This document shows, one piece after another, positions 53,939 to 63,898 of a stretch of 64,000 bases of DNA (positions within the stretch are counted from its first letter, which is position 1; every line of letters starts with the position of its first letter). Below the pieces are notes generated by a model. That model was not told where the DNA came from and made no database searches. It saw only the letters and a program-made list of their open reading frames with translations. The DNA comes from Chryseobacterium turcicum. GTDB taxonomy: Bacteria; Bacteroidota; Bacteroidia; Flavobacteriales; Weeksellaceae. The stretch covers positions 518,501 to 582,500 of the forward strand of contig NZ_JAJNAY010000001.1 in the NCBI RefSeq assembly GCF_021010565.1. Reading direction: 5' to 3'. A program made the position numbers and the translations under genes.

Positions 53939-54688
53939 ATGTCGTTGATAAAAAAACAAATAAATTCTGAGAATTTACCGAAGCATGTAGCCATCATTAT
54001 GGATGGTAACGGAAGGTGGGCAAAATCTCGAGGTGAAGAAAGATCTTTTGGTCATAAGAATGCTATTAATGCGGTAAGAAATGCTATAAATGCGTGTAAC
54101 GAAATCAATATTCCTTACCTAACCCTTTATACATTTTCTTCAGAAAATTGGAATAGACCCTCTGATGAAGTAAGTACTTTAATGAGCTTGCTTGCTGAGA
54201 CCCTTTTACTAGAAGCTGAAGAGATTTTTACTAAAGGTTTAAGAATGCATGTCATTGGTAATTTAGATAAATTGCCCGTGATGGTAAAAGATCAGTTGCT
54301 TAGCGTTGTGGATCTTACAAAAGAAAATACAAAAGGAAATTTAGTACTCGCAATAAGCTATGGCTCACAAAACGAGATACTAAATGCCGTAAAAAATATA
54401 AGCTCCGATGTAAAAGAAGGAAAGCTAGAGGTGGAGAATATTGATGAAAAATTATTTGAAAATTATCTTTATACAAAAGATTTTCCACCAGTAGATTTAT
54501 TAATCAGAACAAGTGGCGAAATAAGGATAAGTAATTTTTTGCTTTGGCAGATTGCTTATGCAGAACTTCAGTTTCTCAATGTTCTGTGGCCAGATTTTAC
54601 AAAAGATATTTTCTTCCAATGTATTGTTGATTATCAAAATAAGGAAAGAAGATATGGTCTTACAGGCGACCAAATTCAAATTCAGTAA
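53939..54688 (+). CDS. uppS: isoprenyl transferase (undecaprenyl diphosphate synthase)
   Basis: A protein of 249 residues with the cis-prenyltransferase motifs: HVAIIMDGNGRWAKSRG (catalytic Asp), FGHKNAI, TLYTFSSENWNRP, LIRTSGEIRISNFLLWQIAYAEL. It makes the lipid carrier for peptidoglycan and for the polysaccharides assembled by the genes just upstream. Six bases after the barrel gene and 28 bases before bamA. Confidence 0.95.
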   Translation: MSLIKKQINSENLPKHVAIIMDGNGRWAKSRGEERSFGHKNAINAVRNAINACNEINIPYLTLYTFSSENWNRPSDEVSTLMSLLAETLLLEAEEIFTKGLRMHVIGNLDKLPVMVKDQLLSVVDLTKENTKGNLVLAISYGSQNEILNAVKNISSDVKEGKLEVENIDEKLFENYLYTKDFPPVDLLIRTSGEIRISNFLLWQIAYAELQFLNVLWPDFTKDIFFQCIVDYQNKERRYGLTGDQIQIQ

Positions 54689-54716
54689 ATTTTAAGAAAA
54701 GAAAGATTACGATAAA

Positions 54717-57254
54717 ATGAAGTTTAGACTATTACCCATCATTATGTTTGCTGCTTCTGCACATTTTTATGGACAGGTAACTCCACAAGACAGTACAAAG
54801 GTTAACGCTGCTACTGTTATTGCAGAAAATCAAACAGGAACTTACACGCTGAAGGACATTGTTGTTGATGGGGTAAAAAAATATACGCCAGCTCAGATCT
54901 TTAGATTTACAGGCTTATCGAAAGGTGAGACAGTGGATATTCCGGGGCAGAAGGTAAGTAATGCAATCAAAAAACTTTGGGATTCTCAATCTTTCTCTGA
55001 AGTTGAAGTTTATGTAGAAAGTATTGAAGGGCAGACCGTTGTTCTAAGATTTTACCTACAAGATTTGAAAGATCTTGGAGAGGTTAAATTTACAGGAAAA
55101 GGGATCGGAAAGTCTAAAAACGAAAAATTAGCAAAAGACAATAATTTAAAGCCAGGAACAAAGATTACTCAAAATCTTGTTTCAAGCCTTAAAACAAATA
55201 TCCCTAAGGACTACGTTAAAAAAGGTTTTGCGGATGCTAAAATCACGATTCAGGATAAGGTAAATTTGAGTGATCCTAACCTTGTAGACTGGACGATTAA
55301 TGTAGATAAAGGAAAAAGAATAAAAATCAGCCATATCGAGTTTGAAGGAAACGAAAGTGTAACTGATGCAAAACTTAGAAACAAAGCTTTCAAAGAAACC
55401 AAACAAAAAAGATTTGGTATCGGTGGTATTTTGAAATCTTCGAAATTTGTTGAGCAGAAATATCAGGAAGATAAACAGAATTTAATAAATTATTACAACT
55501 CTTTAGGATATAGAGACGTTGCAATCGTATCAGATTCTGTATGGAGAAATAAGAAAAATAACTTCGAAATTAATGTTAAACTAAAAGAAGGTAAAAAATA
55601 TTACATTGGTGATATTACATTTACCGGAAATACAGTATACCCTACAGAATATCTTCAAAGAATTTTAGGATATAAGAAAGGAGATATTTATGATGCGGTA
55701 GGTTTTAACAAGAAAGTAGGAGAAGACGGCGGAAAAGAAGACGATTCTGATATCAAATCGATATATATGAATAATGGTTACCTTTTCTCAAACGTTACTC
55801 CTGTGGAAAAATCGGTTAATGGGGATGCCATTAATCTTGAAATAAGAATCAATGAAGGGGAGCAGGCAACTTGGAACAAAGTAACATGGTCTGGTAATAC
55901 AACCACTCATGATCATGTAATTTTGAGAGCTTTAACAACCAAGCCCGGAGAGTTGTTCATGAAAAGAGAAATCAAAAGAACTTATTTTGATTTAGCTTCA
56001 ATGTCATTCTTTGATCCTCAACAAATAGGCCAGGATATTCAGCCAAATCAGCAGGATAATACCGTTGATATCGGATGGAAGTTAGTAGAAAAAGGTTCTT
56101 CTCAGGTTCAGTTGCAGGCTGGTTACGGTGGTAACAGTTTCATCGGAACTTTAGGGCTTACTTTCAATAACTTTTCATTGAGAAACTTCCTGAAACTTAA
56201 AGACTTCAGACCTGTACCTCAAGGTGATGGGCAAACATTATCTATTCAAGCTCAAGCAGGACAATACTTCCAGAATTACGGGGTTTCATTTACAGAACCT
56301 TGGTTGTTTGGGACAAGACCTACAGCGCTTTCTGTAAGTTTAAACAATTCAAGAGTTAATTATAACAAAGTTTCTGGACCAGATCAGAGATTAAATATTT
56401 TCTCGGCAACTGTAGGGTTAAATAGACGTTTGAAATGGCCAGATGATTATTTCTCTTTATACACAGGGATTCAGTTTCAAAAATATAACTTCAGCAATTA
56501 CCCTTTTGAGTTTGGTGATACCACAGAATTGTATGGTAATGCGAATAACTTAAGTTTAAATATCGGATTAAGCAGAAACTCGGCAGGTATAGATCCTATT
56601 TTCCCAACAGTGGGTTCAAATATTGAATTGTCAGGTAAATTTACACCACCATATTCATTGTTTAGTAATAAAAATTACTCAACGATGTCACCTACCGAAA
56701 AATATAAGTGGATGGAATTTTACAAAGTGAAGTTTAAAGCTGATGTTTATAATGAAGTTATCGGAAAATTAGTTTTAAGATCTTCTGCTGAGATGGGCTT
56801 TATGGATGGGTACAATAAAGAATTGGGTGCACCGCCATTTGAAAGATTCTATGTAGGAGGAACTGGCCTTTTTGGAGGTCGATTTGATGGTAGAGAACTA
56901 ATTCCATTGAGAGGGTACGAAAATGCTTCTACCTATGGTGGAGAGCCAGAAGATATTACTCAAAGAGGTGGAGGTACTATTTATAACAGATTTACGTTAG
57001 AATTAAGATATCCGATTTCATTAAATCAAACTGCCAAAATCTATGCACTTACTTTCGCAGAAGGAGGTAACGTTTGGAACAAATGGGCAGATTACAACCC
57101 GTTCCAGCTTAAAAGATCAGTGGGTGTGGGAGTAAGAGTTTATATGGGAGCATTTGGTTTAATAGGATTTGATTTCGCTTACGGATTTGATAAAACAATC
57201 AGTGGTGATGTATCTGGTGGTAGAACACACTTCTTAATGAACCAATCTTTATAA
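54717..57254 (+). CDS. bamA: outer-membrane assembly factor BamA
   Basis: A protein of 845 residues: signal peptide ending AHFYGQ, about five POTRA domains (TLKDIVVDGVKKYTPAQIF; IKISHIEFEGNESVTDAKL; YYIGDITFTGNTVYPTEYL), then the Omp85 barrel from ~residue 470 with the lid-lock loop GGRFDGRELIPLRGY (RGY of the VRGF/Y motif) and a C-terminal strand ending in HFLMNQSL. It inserts beta-barrel proteins in the outer membrane. The two chaperone genes follow. Confidence 0.95.
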   Translation: MKFRLLPIIMFAASAHFYGQVTPQDSTKVNAATVIAENQTGTYTLKDIVVDGVKKYTPAQIFRFTGLSKGETVDIPGQKVSNAIKKLWDSQSFSEVEVYVESIEGQTVVLRFYLQDLKDLGEVKFTGKGIGKSKNEKLAKDNNLKPGTKITQNLVSSLKTNIPKDYVKKGFADAKITIQDKVNLSDPNLVDWTINVDKGKRIKISHIEFEGNESVTDAKLRNKAFKETKQKRFGIGGILKSSKFVEQKYQEDKQNLINYYNSLGYRDVAIVSDSVWRNKKNNFEINVKLKEGKKYYIGDITFTGNTVYPTEYLQRILGYKKGDIYDAVGFNKKVGEDGGKEDDSDIKSIYMNNGYLFSNVTPVEKSVNGDAINLEIRINEGEQATWNKVTWSGNTTTHDHVILRALTTKPGELFMKREIKRTYFDLASMSFFDPQQIGQDIQPNQQDNTVDIGWKLVEKGSSQVQLQAGYGGNSFIGTLGLTFNNFSLRNFLKLKDFRPVPQGDGQTLSIQAQAGQYFQNYGVSFTEPWLFGTRPTALSVSLNNSRVNYNKVSGPDQRLNIFSATVGLNRRLKWPDDYFSLYTGIQFQKYNFSNYPFEFGDTTELYGNANNLSLNIGLSRNSAGIDPIFPTVGSNIELSGKFTPPYSLFSNKNYSTMSPTEKYKWMEFYKVKFKADVYNEVIGKLVLRSSAEMGFMDGYNKELGAPPFERFYVGGTGLFGGRFDGRELIPLRGYENASTYGGEPEDITQRGGGTIYNRFTLELRYPISLNQTAKIYALTFAEGGNVWNKWADYNPFQLKRSVGVGVRVYMGAFGLIGFDFAYGFDKTISGDVSGGRTHFLMNQSL

Positions 57255-57258
57255 CAGT

Positions 57259-57804
57259 ATGAAAAATTTTAAAACTCTTTTCACTTTAGCGGTAATTTTG
57301 CTTTTTAGCTTTAGCAATGCTCAGAAATTAGGAGTCATTGATACCCAATATATTTTGGATAAGATGCCTCAGTATAAAGAAGCAGAAGCAAGACTTAACT
57401 CTCAGATTGATACTTGGGAACAGGATATTAAAAACCTTCAATCCCAATATGAGCAAAAAAGAGCTGCTTTCGAAAGTGAAAAAGTTTTATTAATTGGCGA
57501 TCAGCTTAAGCTTAGAGAAAAAGAAGTCTTAGATCTGGAAAAAAGTATTCATACGACGCTCAGTTTAAGATTTGGAAAAACAGGGGAAATCAATCAGCTA
57601 AGAGCTAATTTGGTGGAACCTTTTGAAGACCAAATTTGGGGAGCTGTAAAAACCATGTCAGAGAAAAATGGCTTGGGCATAGTTCTTGATAAAAATAGCC
57701 ATGTAAATGTAGTTTTCCTTCAGCCAAGATATGATTATACAGATAAAGTGTTAACAATCTTATTGAAAGGAACTGAAAAAGAAAAGAAAACTAATAAAAA
57801 GTAG
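57259..57804 (+). CDS. OmpH/Skp-like periplasmic chaperone, copy 1
   Basis: A protein of 181 residues with a signal peptide ending FSNAQ, then KLGVIDTQYILDKMPQYKEAEARLN and a long coiled coil (~45-125), the Skp layout. It keeps unfolded outer-membrane proteins soluble on the way to BamA, whose gene ends 4 bases upstream. The C-terminal Lys-rich tail (EKEKKTNKK) is typical. Confidence 0.9.
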   Translation: MKNFKTLFTLAVILLFSFSNAQKLGVIDTQYILDKMPQYKEAEARLNSQIDTWEQDIKNLQSQYEQKRAAFESEKVLLIGDQLKLREKEVLDLEKSIHTTLSLRFGKTGEINQLRANLVEPFEDQIWGAVKTMSEKNGLGIVLDKNSHVNVVFLQPRYDYTDKVLTILLKGTEKEKKTNKK

Positions 57805-57877
57805 TAAAAGTTTTAGTAAGACTTAACTTTTACTTAAATTTAAAATCTAAAAACAAATTAATTATTTATTACCCGTT

Positions 57878-58381
57878 ATGAAAAAATTAAGTGTATTATT
57901 TGCAGCAGCAATGATGGTTGTATCTGTTGGTATGGCAAAAGCGCAAAAAATTGCTACTCTAGACTTAGTAAGTGTACTTAATGCAATGCCTGAAAAGAAA
58001 AAAGCAGATACAGATCTTAAAGCTTTCCTTGATGCGAAAGAAGCTGAAATAAAAAAGAAAGGTGATGCTATGCAAACAAAATATGCGTTGTATACAAAAG
58101 AAGCTCCTACAAAAACTGAAGCTGAAAACAAAGCAAGACAAGAGGAAATGCAAAAGTTACAGGCTGAAGCTCAGCAAATGAGCGAAAGAGCACAAAAAGA
58201 TCTTGCTGAAAAAGAAAAACTAGCTTACGCTCCTATAGAAAAGAAAGTGATGGATGCAGTAAACAAAGTGGCAAAAGCAAGCAGCTATGAGTATATAATG
58301 GATGTAAATTCTGCAGGTCTTATCTATAAAGGAGGTCCTGATGCTACTGCAGCTGTTAAAAAAGAATTAGGTCTTCAATAA
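57878..58381 (+). CDS. OmpH/Skp-like periplasmic chaperone, copy 2
   Basis: A protein of 167 residues with a signal peptide ending GMAKAQ, KIATLDLVSVLNAMPEKKKADTDL, then a coiled coil rich in Lys, Glu and Ala. It is a paralogue of the preceding protein, a usual tandem in Bacteroidota. A terminator follows. Confidence 0.9.
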   Translation: MKKLSVLFAAAMMVVSVGMAKAQKIATLDLVSVLNAMPEKKKADTDLKAFLDAKEAEIKKKGDAMQTKYALYTKEAPTKTEAENKARQEEMQKLQAEAQQMSERAQKDLAEKEKLAYAPIEKKVMDAVNKVAKASSYEYIMDVNSAGLIYKGGPDATAAVKKELGLQ

Positions 58382-58412
58382 TTTCTGAAATTAACAAAGA
58401 TTTATAAAAACT

Positions 58413-58439
58413 ACCACTTCATTTAGAAGTGGTTTTTTT
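58413..58439 (+). terminator. terminator of the envelope operon
   Basis: ACCACTTC/GAAGTGGT stem of 8 bp with loop ATTTA, followed by six T. The T-run is also the beginning of the next gene's promoter element. Confidence 0.85.
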
Positions 58440-58446
58440 ATTTTTG
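58439..58446 (+). promoter_or_regulatory. -7 promoter element (TATTTTTG) at the start codon
   Basis: TATTTTTG fits TAnnTTTG and ends 4 bases before the ATG at 58451. RNA would start at or next to the ATG, giving a leaderless message. Confidence 0.55.
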
Positions 58447-58450
58447 CGCT

Positions 58451-58936
58451 ATGGAAAAAGAAGTTTCAACAACCGTAAAAGTAAGATTTAGTGATTGTGA
58501 TCCAATCGGGCATTTAAATAATGTGAAATATCTCGATTATATGTTCAATGCAAGAGAAGATCATGTAGAAACATATTACGGTTTTACTTATGAAGAATAT
58601 ACTAAAAAAACAGGTTGTACCTGGATCGCCATTCAAAATGAAATTGCTTACCTAAAAGAAGTAAAATACAATACTCAGGTCGTTATCAGCAGTAAAACAA
58701 TAGAGATAGGAGACCGCATTTCTAAAGTAGAAATTTTAATGAAAAGCCTCGACGAGAAAACTGTTCATGCGGTGCTTTGGGTAACGGTAATTTATTTTAA
58801 TTTAAAAACCAGACGTTCCGAAATTCATCCTGAAGATATCAAAGTAAAGTTCGGCGAATTCTATGTTGATCTGGAGCAGAAAGACTTCCAGTCTAGAGTT
58901 AAGTGTTTAAGATCACAAAATGCAAAAAATTCATAA
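58451..58936 (+). CDS. acyl-CoA thioesterase, 4HBT family
   Basis: A protein of 161 residues with the hot-dog motif RFSDCDPIGHLNNVKYLDYMFNAREDH. The Asp and the His-x-Asn-Asn region are in place. It hydrolyses acyl-CoA or acyl-ACP thioesters; substrate unknown. It is distinct from the thioesterase of the pigment locus. Its end overlaps no start in use; the rhamnose reductase gene begins 10 bases later. Confidence 0.88.
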   Translation: MEKEVSTTVKVRFSDCDPIGHLNNVKYLDYMFNAREDHVETYYGFTYEEYTKKTGCTWIAIQNEIAYLKEVKYNTQVVISSKTIEIGDRISKVEILMKSLDEKTVHAVLWVTVIYFNLKTRRSEIHPEDIKVKFGEFYVDLEQKDFQSRVKCLRSQNAKNS

Positions 58937-58946
58937 AACAAATCAA

Positions 58947-59807
58947 ATGAAAAAAATACTTGTTATAGGCAGTAATGGGCAATTGGGAAACTGCATCAGA
59001 AAAATTGCTCCCGATTTTGAAAATAACTATGAATTTATTTTTACAGATTCTCAGTCTTTAGATATTACAGACGAAAATCAGATTAATGATTTCTTTTATA
59101 ATCAAAAACCCGATTTCTGTATCAATGCTTCAGCGTATACTGCGGTAGACCTTGCCGAAAAAGAAACTGAAAAAGCTTTTGCGGTGAATGCCGAAGGAGT
59201 AGAAAATTTGGCTAAAGCTTGTGCAGATTACAAAACAGTCTTCATTCACGTTTCTACCGATTATGTATTTGATGGTGAAACCAACTTAGACTATTCTGAA
59301 GATGACTTTACAAGTCCTATCGGTGTGTACGGAGAATCTAAACTGAAAGGTGAAGAATTGGCGTTAGAAAATAATCCCAAGACCATTATTCTAAGAACTT
59401 CTTGGCTGTATTCAGAGTTCAACAAAAACTTTGTGAAAACAATGCTTAACTTATTTTCACAAAAAGAAGAGTTAGGAATTGTTGGTGATCAGTTTGGGCA
59501 ACCTACGAATGCTAACGATTTGGCGGAAGCCATTATGAGCATTGTAGAAAATCCAAACAAAACTTTTGGAGTCTTCCATTTTTCAAATTACCCTGAAACC
59601 ACATGGTTTGAGTTTGCAAAAAAAATTGCTGAGTTCTCTATGTCACCAATAAAGCTCAATGCATTGACAACAGAGCAATATCCAACTCCGGCAAAAAGGC
59701 CAAAAAGGAGCACGATGTGTCTCGATAAAATAGAAACTATCTACAAAATTGAGCCAAAACATTGGGAAAACAGCTTAGAAGATTGTGTTAATATACTTTC
59801 AAATTAA
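58947..59807 (+). CDS. rfbD: dTDP-4-dehydrorhamnose reductase
   Basis: A protein of 286 residues, started at MKKILVIGSNGQLGN (an earlier in-frame ATG lies inside the thioesterase gene). Extended SDR: GSNGQLG nucleotide loop, STDYVFDG, YGESKLKGE with the catalytic Tyr-x-x-x-Lys. It makes dTDP-L-rhamnose for surface polysaccharide. The other rhamnose genes are not in the window. Confidence 0.92.
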   Translation: MKKILVIGSNGQLGNCIRKIAPDFENNYEFIFTDSQSLDITDENQINDFFYNQKPDFCINASAYTAVDLAEKETEKAFAVNAEGVENLAKACADYKTVFIHVSTDYVFDGETNLDYSEDDFTSPIGVYGESKLKGEELALENNPKTIILRTSWLYSEFNKNFVKTMLNLFSQKEELGIVGDQFGQPTNANDLAEAIMSIVENPNKTFGVFHFSNYPETTWFEFAKKIAEFSMSPIKLNALTTEQYPTPAKRPKRSTMCLDKIETIYKIEPKHWENSLEDCVNILSN

Positions 59808-59808
59808 A

Positions 59809-60492
59809 ATGAAGATAAAAAATACAGCCCTATTCATTTTTATGATGACAGTTGCATTCATGAATGCCCAAAATGTTTATTTATCTAAAGTTGAAAAAAC
59901 AAAAGAAAATAAAGATAAATATTTTTTTAAAATTGACCCCACAAAATCTGATGCAGAATATTTGGGTGAAATTGATGTACAAGGGTTTTCAAACGATGAC
60001 GCTACGATATATACTTCCATTTTAAAAAAAGCAAAAGAAATAGGAGCCAATGCTTTTTCTTATAAACCATTTGAAAGTGTAGACGAAAAAACGCAGCCAT
60101 TTAATCCGGCAAACTACCAATTAGGACTTTATTATATTACAAAAGACGAGCTTTCAAAACCGTCAGATGTAATGTATTTTTTCTCGTCATCTTCAAAACC
60201 GCAGACCATTAGCATCAACAAAAAAGATTATGTTTTACAGCCAAGGTCATTTATTGCAATCAAAGGTATCCCGGGAGAGATTTATACAATCTCTACAAAA
60301 AAATTCTTAGGCTCTACCATTAAGATTTCTGTCAATGAAAATTCTCAGGCTCAATATTTTCAAATTTCATCTGCTAAAATTAAATCCAACACTTACGGTG
60401 AACCCGGGATTAATCTGAAATCAGGCGATATCATGGGACTCGACAAATCATTTGGAGATTTTCTAAGAATGATTTATACCGAAAATAATTAA
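59809..60492 (+). CDS. secreted protein of unknown function
   Basis: A protein of 227 residues started at MKIKNTALFIFMMTVAFMNAQ, a clear signal peptide, one base after the rfbD stop codon. The mature part is mixed alpha/beta (KIDPTKSDAEYLGEIDVQGFSNDDATIYTSILKKAKEIGANAF) and has no motif I recognise. It is coupled to rfbD and followed by a strong terminator. Confidence 0.7.
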   Translation: MKIKNTALFIFMMTVAFMNAQNVYLSKVEKTKENKDKYFFKIDPTKSDAEYLGEIDVQGFSNDDATIYTSILKKAKEIGANAFSYKPFESVDEKTQPFNPANYQLGLYYITKDELSKPSDVMYFFSSSSKPQTISINKKDYVLQPRSFIAIKGIPGEIYTISTKKFLGSTIKISVNENSQAQYFQISSAKIKSNTYGEPGINLKSGDIMGLDKSFGDFLRMIYTENN

Positions 60493-60515
60493 TAAACTTC
60501 TCAAATACCATATCT

Positions 60516-60547
60516 TACCTCCGATTTCCTTCGGAGGTATTTTTTTT
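60516..60547 (+). terminator. Rho-independent terminator
   Basis: The stem TACCTCCGA/TTCGGAGGTA has at least 9 pairs and a short loop, followed by eight T. It ends the thioesterase-rfbD transcript. Confidence 0.85.
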
Positions 60548-60868
60548 AGGAGCTTAATCCCGCTGTCCACTATATCTTTTTTCTCCAAAGCTTTCCTCCC
60601 GCAAAAAAAAGGATACCGCTCCCATTGGGGCTAGGAGATACTATATAATAAAGACTTTTTAGTTTACTCATTCGATTTTCAGCAATCATTAGAATCGCTC
60701 TCCATTTTTTCACCAGCCTTACGCCACCACCAACAAAAAGAATCGCAACAACAGCAACTAGAACAATAGAATGGTATTAGATTCCCCTCCCTCGGAGGGG
60801 TGTCGAAAAATCTTTGATTTTTTGATGGGGTGGTTTTCCGTTTCAACTCTCCATAAAACGTTATTTTT

Positions 60869-60910
60869 CCTAAACCTAAACCTAAACCTAAACCTAAACC
60901 TAAACCTAAA
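60869..60910. repeat. tandem hexamer (CCTAAA)7
   Basis: Seven perfect copies of CCTAAA in 42 bases, plus a partial CCT. Read from the other strand it is TTTAGG. Confidence 0.9.
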
Positions 60911-60928
60911 CCTCCAATCTCTATCCAT

Positions 60929-61050
60929 CACTCCATAGGAGTGCTATCTGTGTAGAAAAAAAGTAATGACTACAATTAAGCGCTTCGTAGAAGCGCCATC
61001 TTTGTAGCCCCATGATATTATTAGATTATGAGCTCCGTAGGAGCGAGACC
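60929..61050. repeat. three diverged copies of a TCCGTAGGAGCG-type palindromic repeat
   Basis: CACTCCATAGGAGTGCTATC with TGTGTAG behind it (60929-60959), GCGCTTCGTAGAAGCGCCAT with CTTTGTAG behind it (60980-61011) and AGCTCCGTAGGAGCGAGACC (61031-61050). Each is a small hairpin with paired changes in the stem. Confidence 0.75.
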
Positions 61051-61096
61051 AACACACCAACACACCAACACACCAACACACCAACACACCAACACA
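61049..61096. repeat. tandem octamer (CCAACACA)6
   Basis: Six perfect copies in 48 bases, beginning at the end of the third GGAGCG-type repeat. Confidence 0.9.
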
Positions 61097-61194
61097 CTAA
61101 ATTATTCATCCACCGAACCAGTCGTTTAAGCTTCAATATGAATTGAAATTAAACATAATGTTAAATAAATTAGGATTGTGTTTATAAAAAGTTC

Positions 61195-61202
61195 TACTTT
61201 TG
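61195..61202 (+). promoter_or_regulatory. rRNA promoter P1, -7 element TACTTTTG
   Basis: Fits TAnnTTTG; a TTG at 61176 is 16 bases upstream, somewhat close. First of three elements before the 16S gene. Confidence 0.5.
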
Positions 61203-61330
61203 CCCCACTGAAAAACGAAAGTATGTCAGTAGCGCAGAAGCCACTATTTATATAGTTTAAAAAGACAAAACTAATATCCACTTTAAGATATAGAATCAAA
61301 AAAAGCTTTTAAGATTTTTAGTAATAAAGA

Positions 61331-61360
61331 TTGCGAGAGTTAAAAAGATTAGTATCTTTG
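61331..61360 (+). promoter_or_regulatory. rRNA promoter P2, TTG-N19-TATCTTTG
   Basis: TTG at 61331-61333 and TATCTTTG at 61353-61360, spacing of 19 bases, a full match to the Bacteroidota -33/-7 arrangement. Confidence 0.7.
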
Positions 61361-61456
61361 CAGTCCGGTAAAACGGGAAGCGCAGGAGTAGATAGATTAG
61401 GTGTTGATAGAAGGATTTAGGGTCATCAAAAAACTTTAAAATTTCTTCAAAAAACA

Positions 61457-61488
61457 TTTGGTCAATTAGTAATAATTTTTTACTTTTG
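61457..61488 (+). promoter_or_regulatory. rRNA promoter P3, TTTG-N20-TACTTTTG
   Basis: TTTG at 61457-61460 and TACTTTTG at 61481-61488, spacing of 20 bases. It is the element nearest the 16S gene, giving a leader of ~135 bases. Confidence 0.7.
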
Positions 61489-61550
61489 CACACGCAAATC
61501 GATACTGAAAACGACAGAAAATGTAGGTATCGTAAAAAGCGAGAGAGAAG

Positions 61551-61560
61551 AGATCATTGA
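61551..61560 (+). promoter_or_regulatory. boxA-like element before 16S
   Basis: AGATCATTGA occurs here, 69 bases before the 16S 5' end, and again before 23S at 63774. Its position and repetition suggest an rRNA antitermination boxA or a processing signal. Confidence 0.45.
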
Positions 61561-61628
61561 AAAATAATATACAACCAAGTAAGGAAAAACTAAAGCGTCA
61601 ATTAACTTTGAGTGAGTCAGACAAACAT

Positions 61629-63145
<1,517 letters not shown>

Positions 63146-63443
63146 TAGAGCGTCTTCGGACGATAAAAAATAAGGACACAATGTGTCCATGCACTTACTT
63201 AAAGAGAAGCTTTAGTTTTTATTTGGTTGATATATAAGTATAAGTAAAAAGGTTAAAGTAAAAAGAGCCAAGTGTAACAGCTTGTATTAATTACTCATTA
63301 CCAATTATTTATTACTTATAATATATATAAGAAATACAAAACCCACTAGAAATTAGTATTAGGGAAGAGAGATTGAGTATGAAGAAGAGAAAAAAGAGAT
63401 ATGCAAATATTACTTATTACTCATCACCCATTACTCATAACAA
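63146..63443. other. 16S-tRNA spacer
   Basis: No gene. Two small hairpins follow the 16S end: CGTC-TTCG-GACG (63152-63163, UUCG tetraloop) and GGACAC-AAT-GTGTCC (63174-63188). The rest is AT-rich with repeated ATTACTCAT-like words. Confidence 0.6.
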
Positions 63444-63517
63444 AGTCTCGTAGCTCAGCTGGTTAGAGCGCTACACTGATAATGTAGAGGTCGGCAGTTC
63501 GAGCCTGCCCGAGACTA
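63444..63517 (+). tRNA. tRNA-Ile (GAT)
   Basis: 74 bases. Acceptor AGTCTCG/CGAGACT pairs fully, D-stem GCTC/GAGC, anticodon stem CTACA/TGTAG with loop CTGATAA (GAT), T-arm GGCAG-TTCGAGC-CTGCC, discriminator A. CCA is not encoded. Confidence 0.97.
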
Positions 63518-63603
63518 CTAATTTAAATAGAGGTTAGAATCTAGAAATTAGAAGTTAGTTTTTTACTAATCTCTAACTTCTAACTACTAACATCTAAACT
63601 AGC

Positions 63604-63677
63604 GGGGAATTAGCTCAGCTGGCTAGAGCGCCTGCCTTGCACGCAGGAGGTCAAGGGTTCGACTCCCTTATTCTCCA
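63604..63677 (+). tRNA. tRNA-Ala (TGC)
   Basis: 74 bases. Acceptor GGGGAAT/ATTCTCC (one G-T), D-stem GCTC/GAGC, anticodon stem CCTGC/GCAGG with loop CTTGCAC (TGC), T-arm AAGGG-TTCGACT-CCCTT, discriminator A; CCA not encoded. The Ile-Ala pair is the usual spacer content. Confidence 0.97.
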
Positions 63678-63773
63678 CATTGTTATAGTAATATAACATG
63701 ATTTATGGTTTAATTTTAAGAAGCAAATAGAGCCAAAAACAATATTTTGCGAATTAGATCAGAAATAGCATAA

Positions 63774-63783
63774 AGATCATTGA
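63774..63783 (+). promoter_or_regulatory. boxA-like element before 23S
   Basis: AGATCATTGA, identical to the element at 61551, here followed by CATTAAC. Located ~116 bases before the 23S 5' end in the tRNA-23S spacer. Confidence 0.45.
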
Positions 63784-63898
63784 CATTAACGGTAAAAATA
63801 TCACAAAGAGAAAACCGAGCGCAATTAAGCGTTTGAGTTTACAAAAATATTTTAGCAGCAATGCTAAAGCAAAAATACTGAACTAATTAATAATTAGG

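Larger units (their letters stand above)
60548..61194. other. gene-free, repeat-rich region upstream of the rRNA operon
   Basis: I see no gene here. It contains a CCCCTCC...GGAGGGG hairpin text at ~60780-60840, seven CCTAAA units (60869-60910), three GGAGCG-type repeats (60929-61050) and six CCAACACA units (61049-61096), followed by AT-rich sequence leading to the rRNA promoters. Confidence 0.7.

Noticed and set aside
60869..60910. CCTAAA array as a chromosome end or eukaryotic contamination
   Set aside because: It is flanked on both sides by bacterial sequence typical of the same genome, so it is an internal microsatellite.
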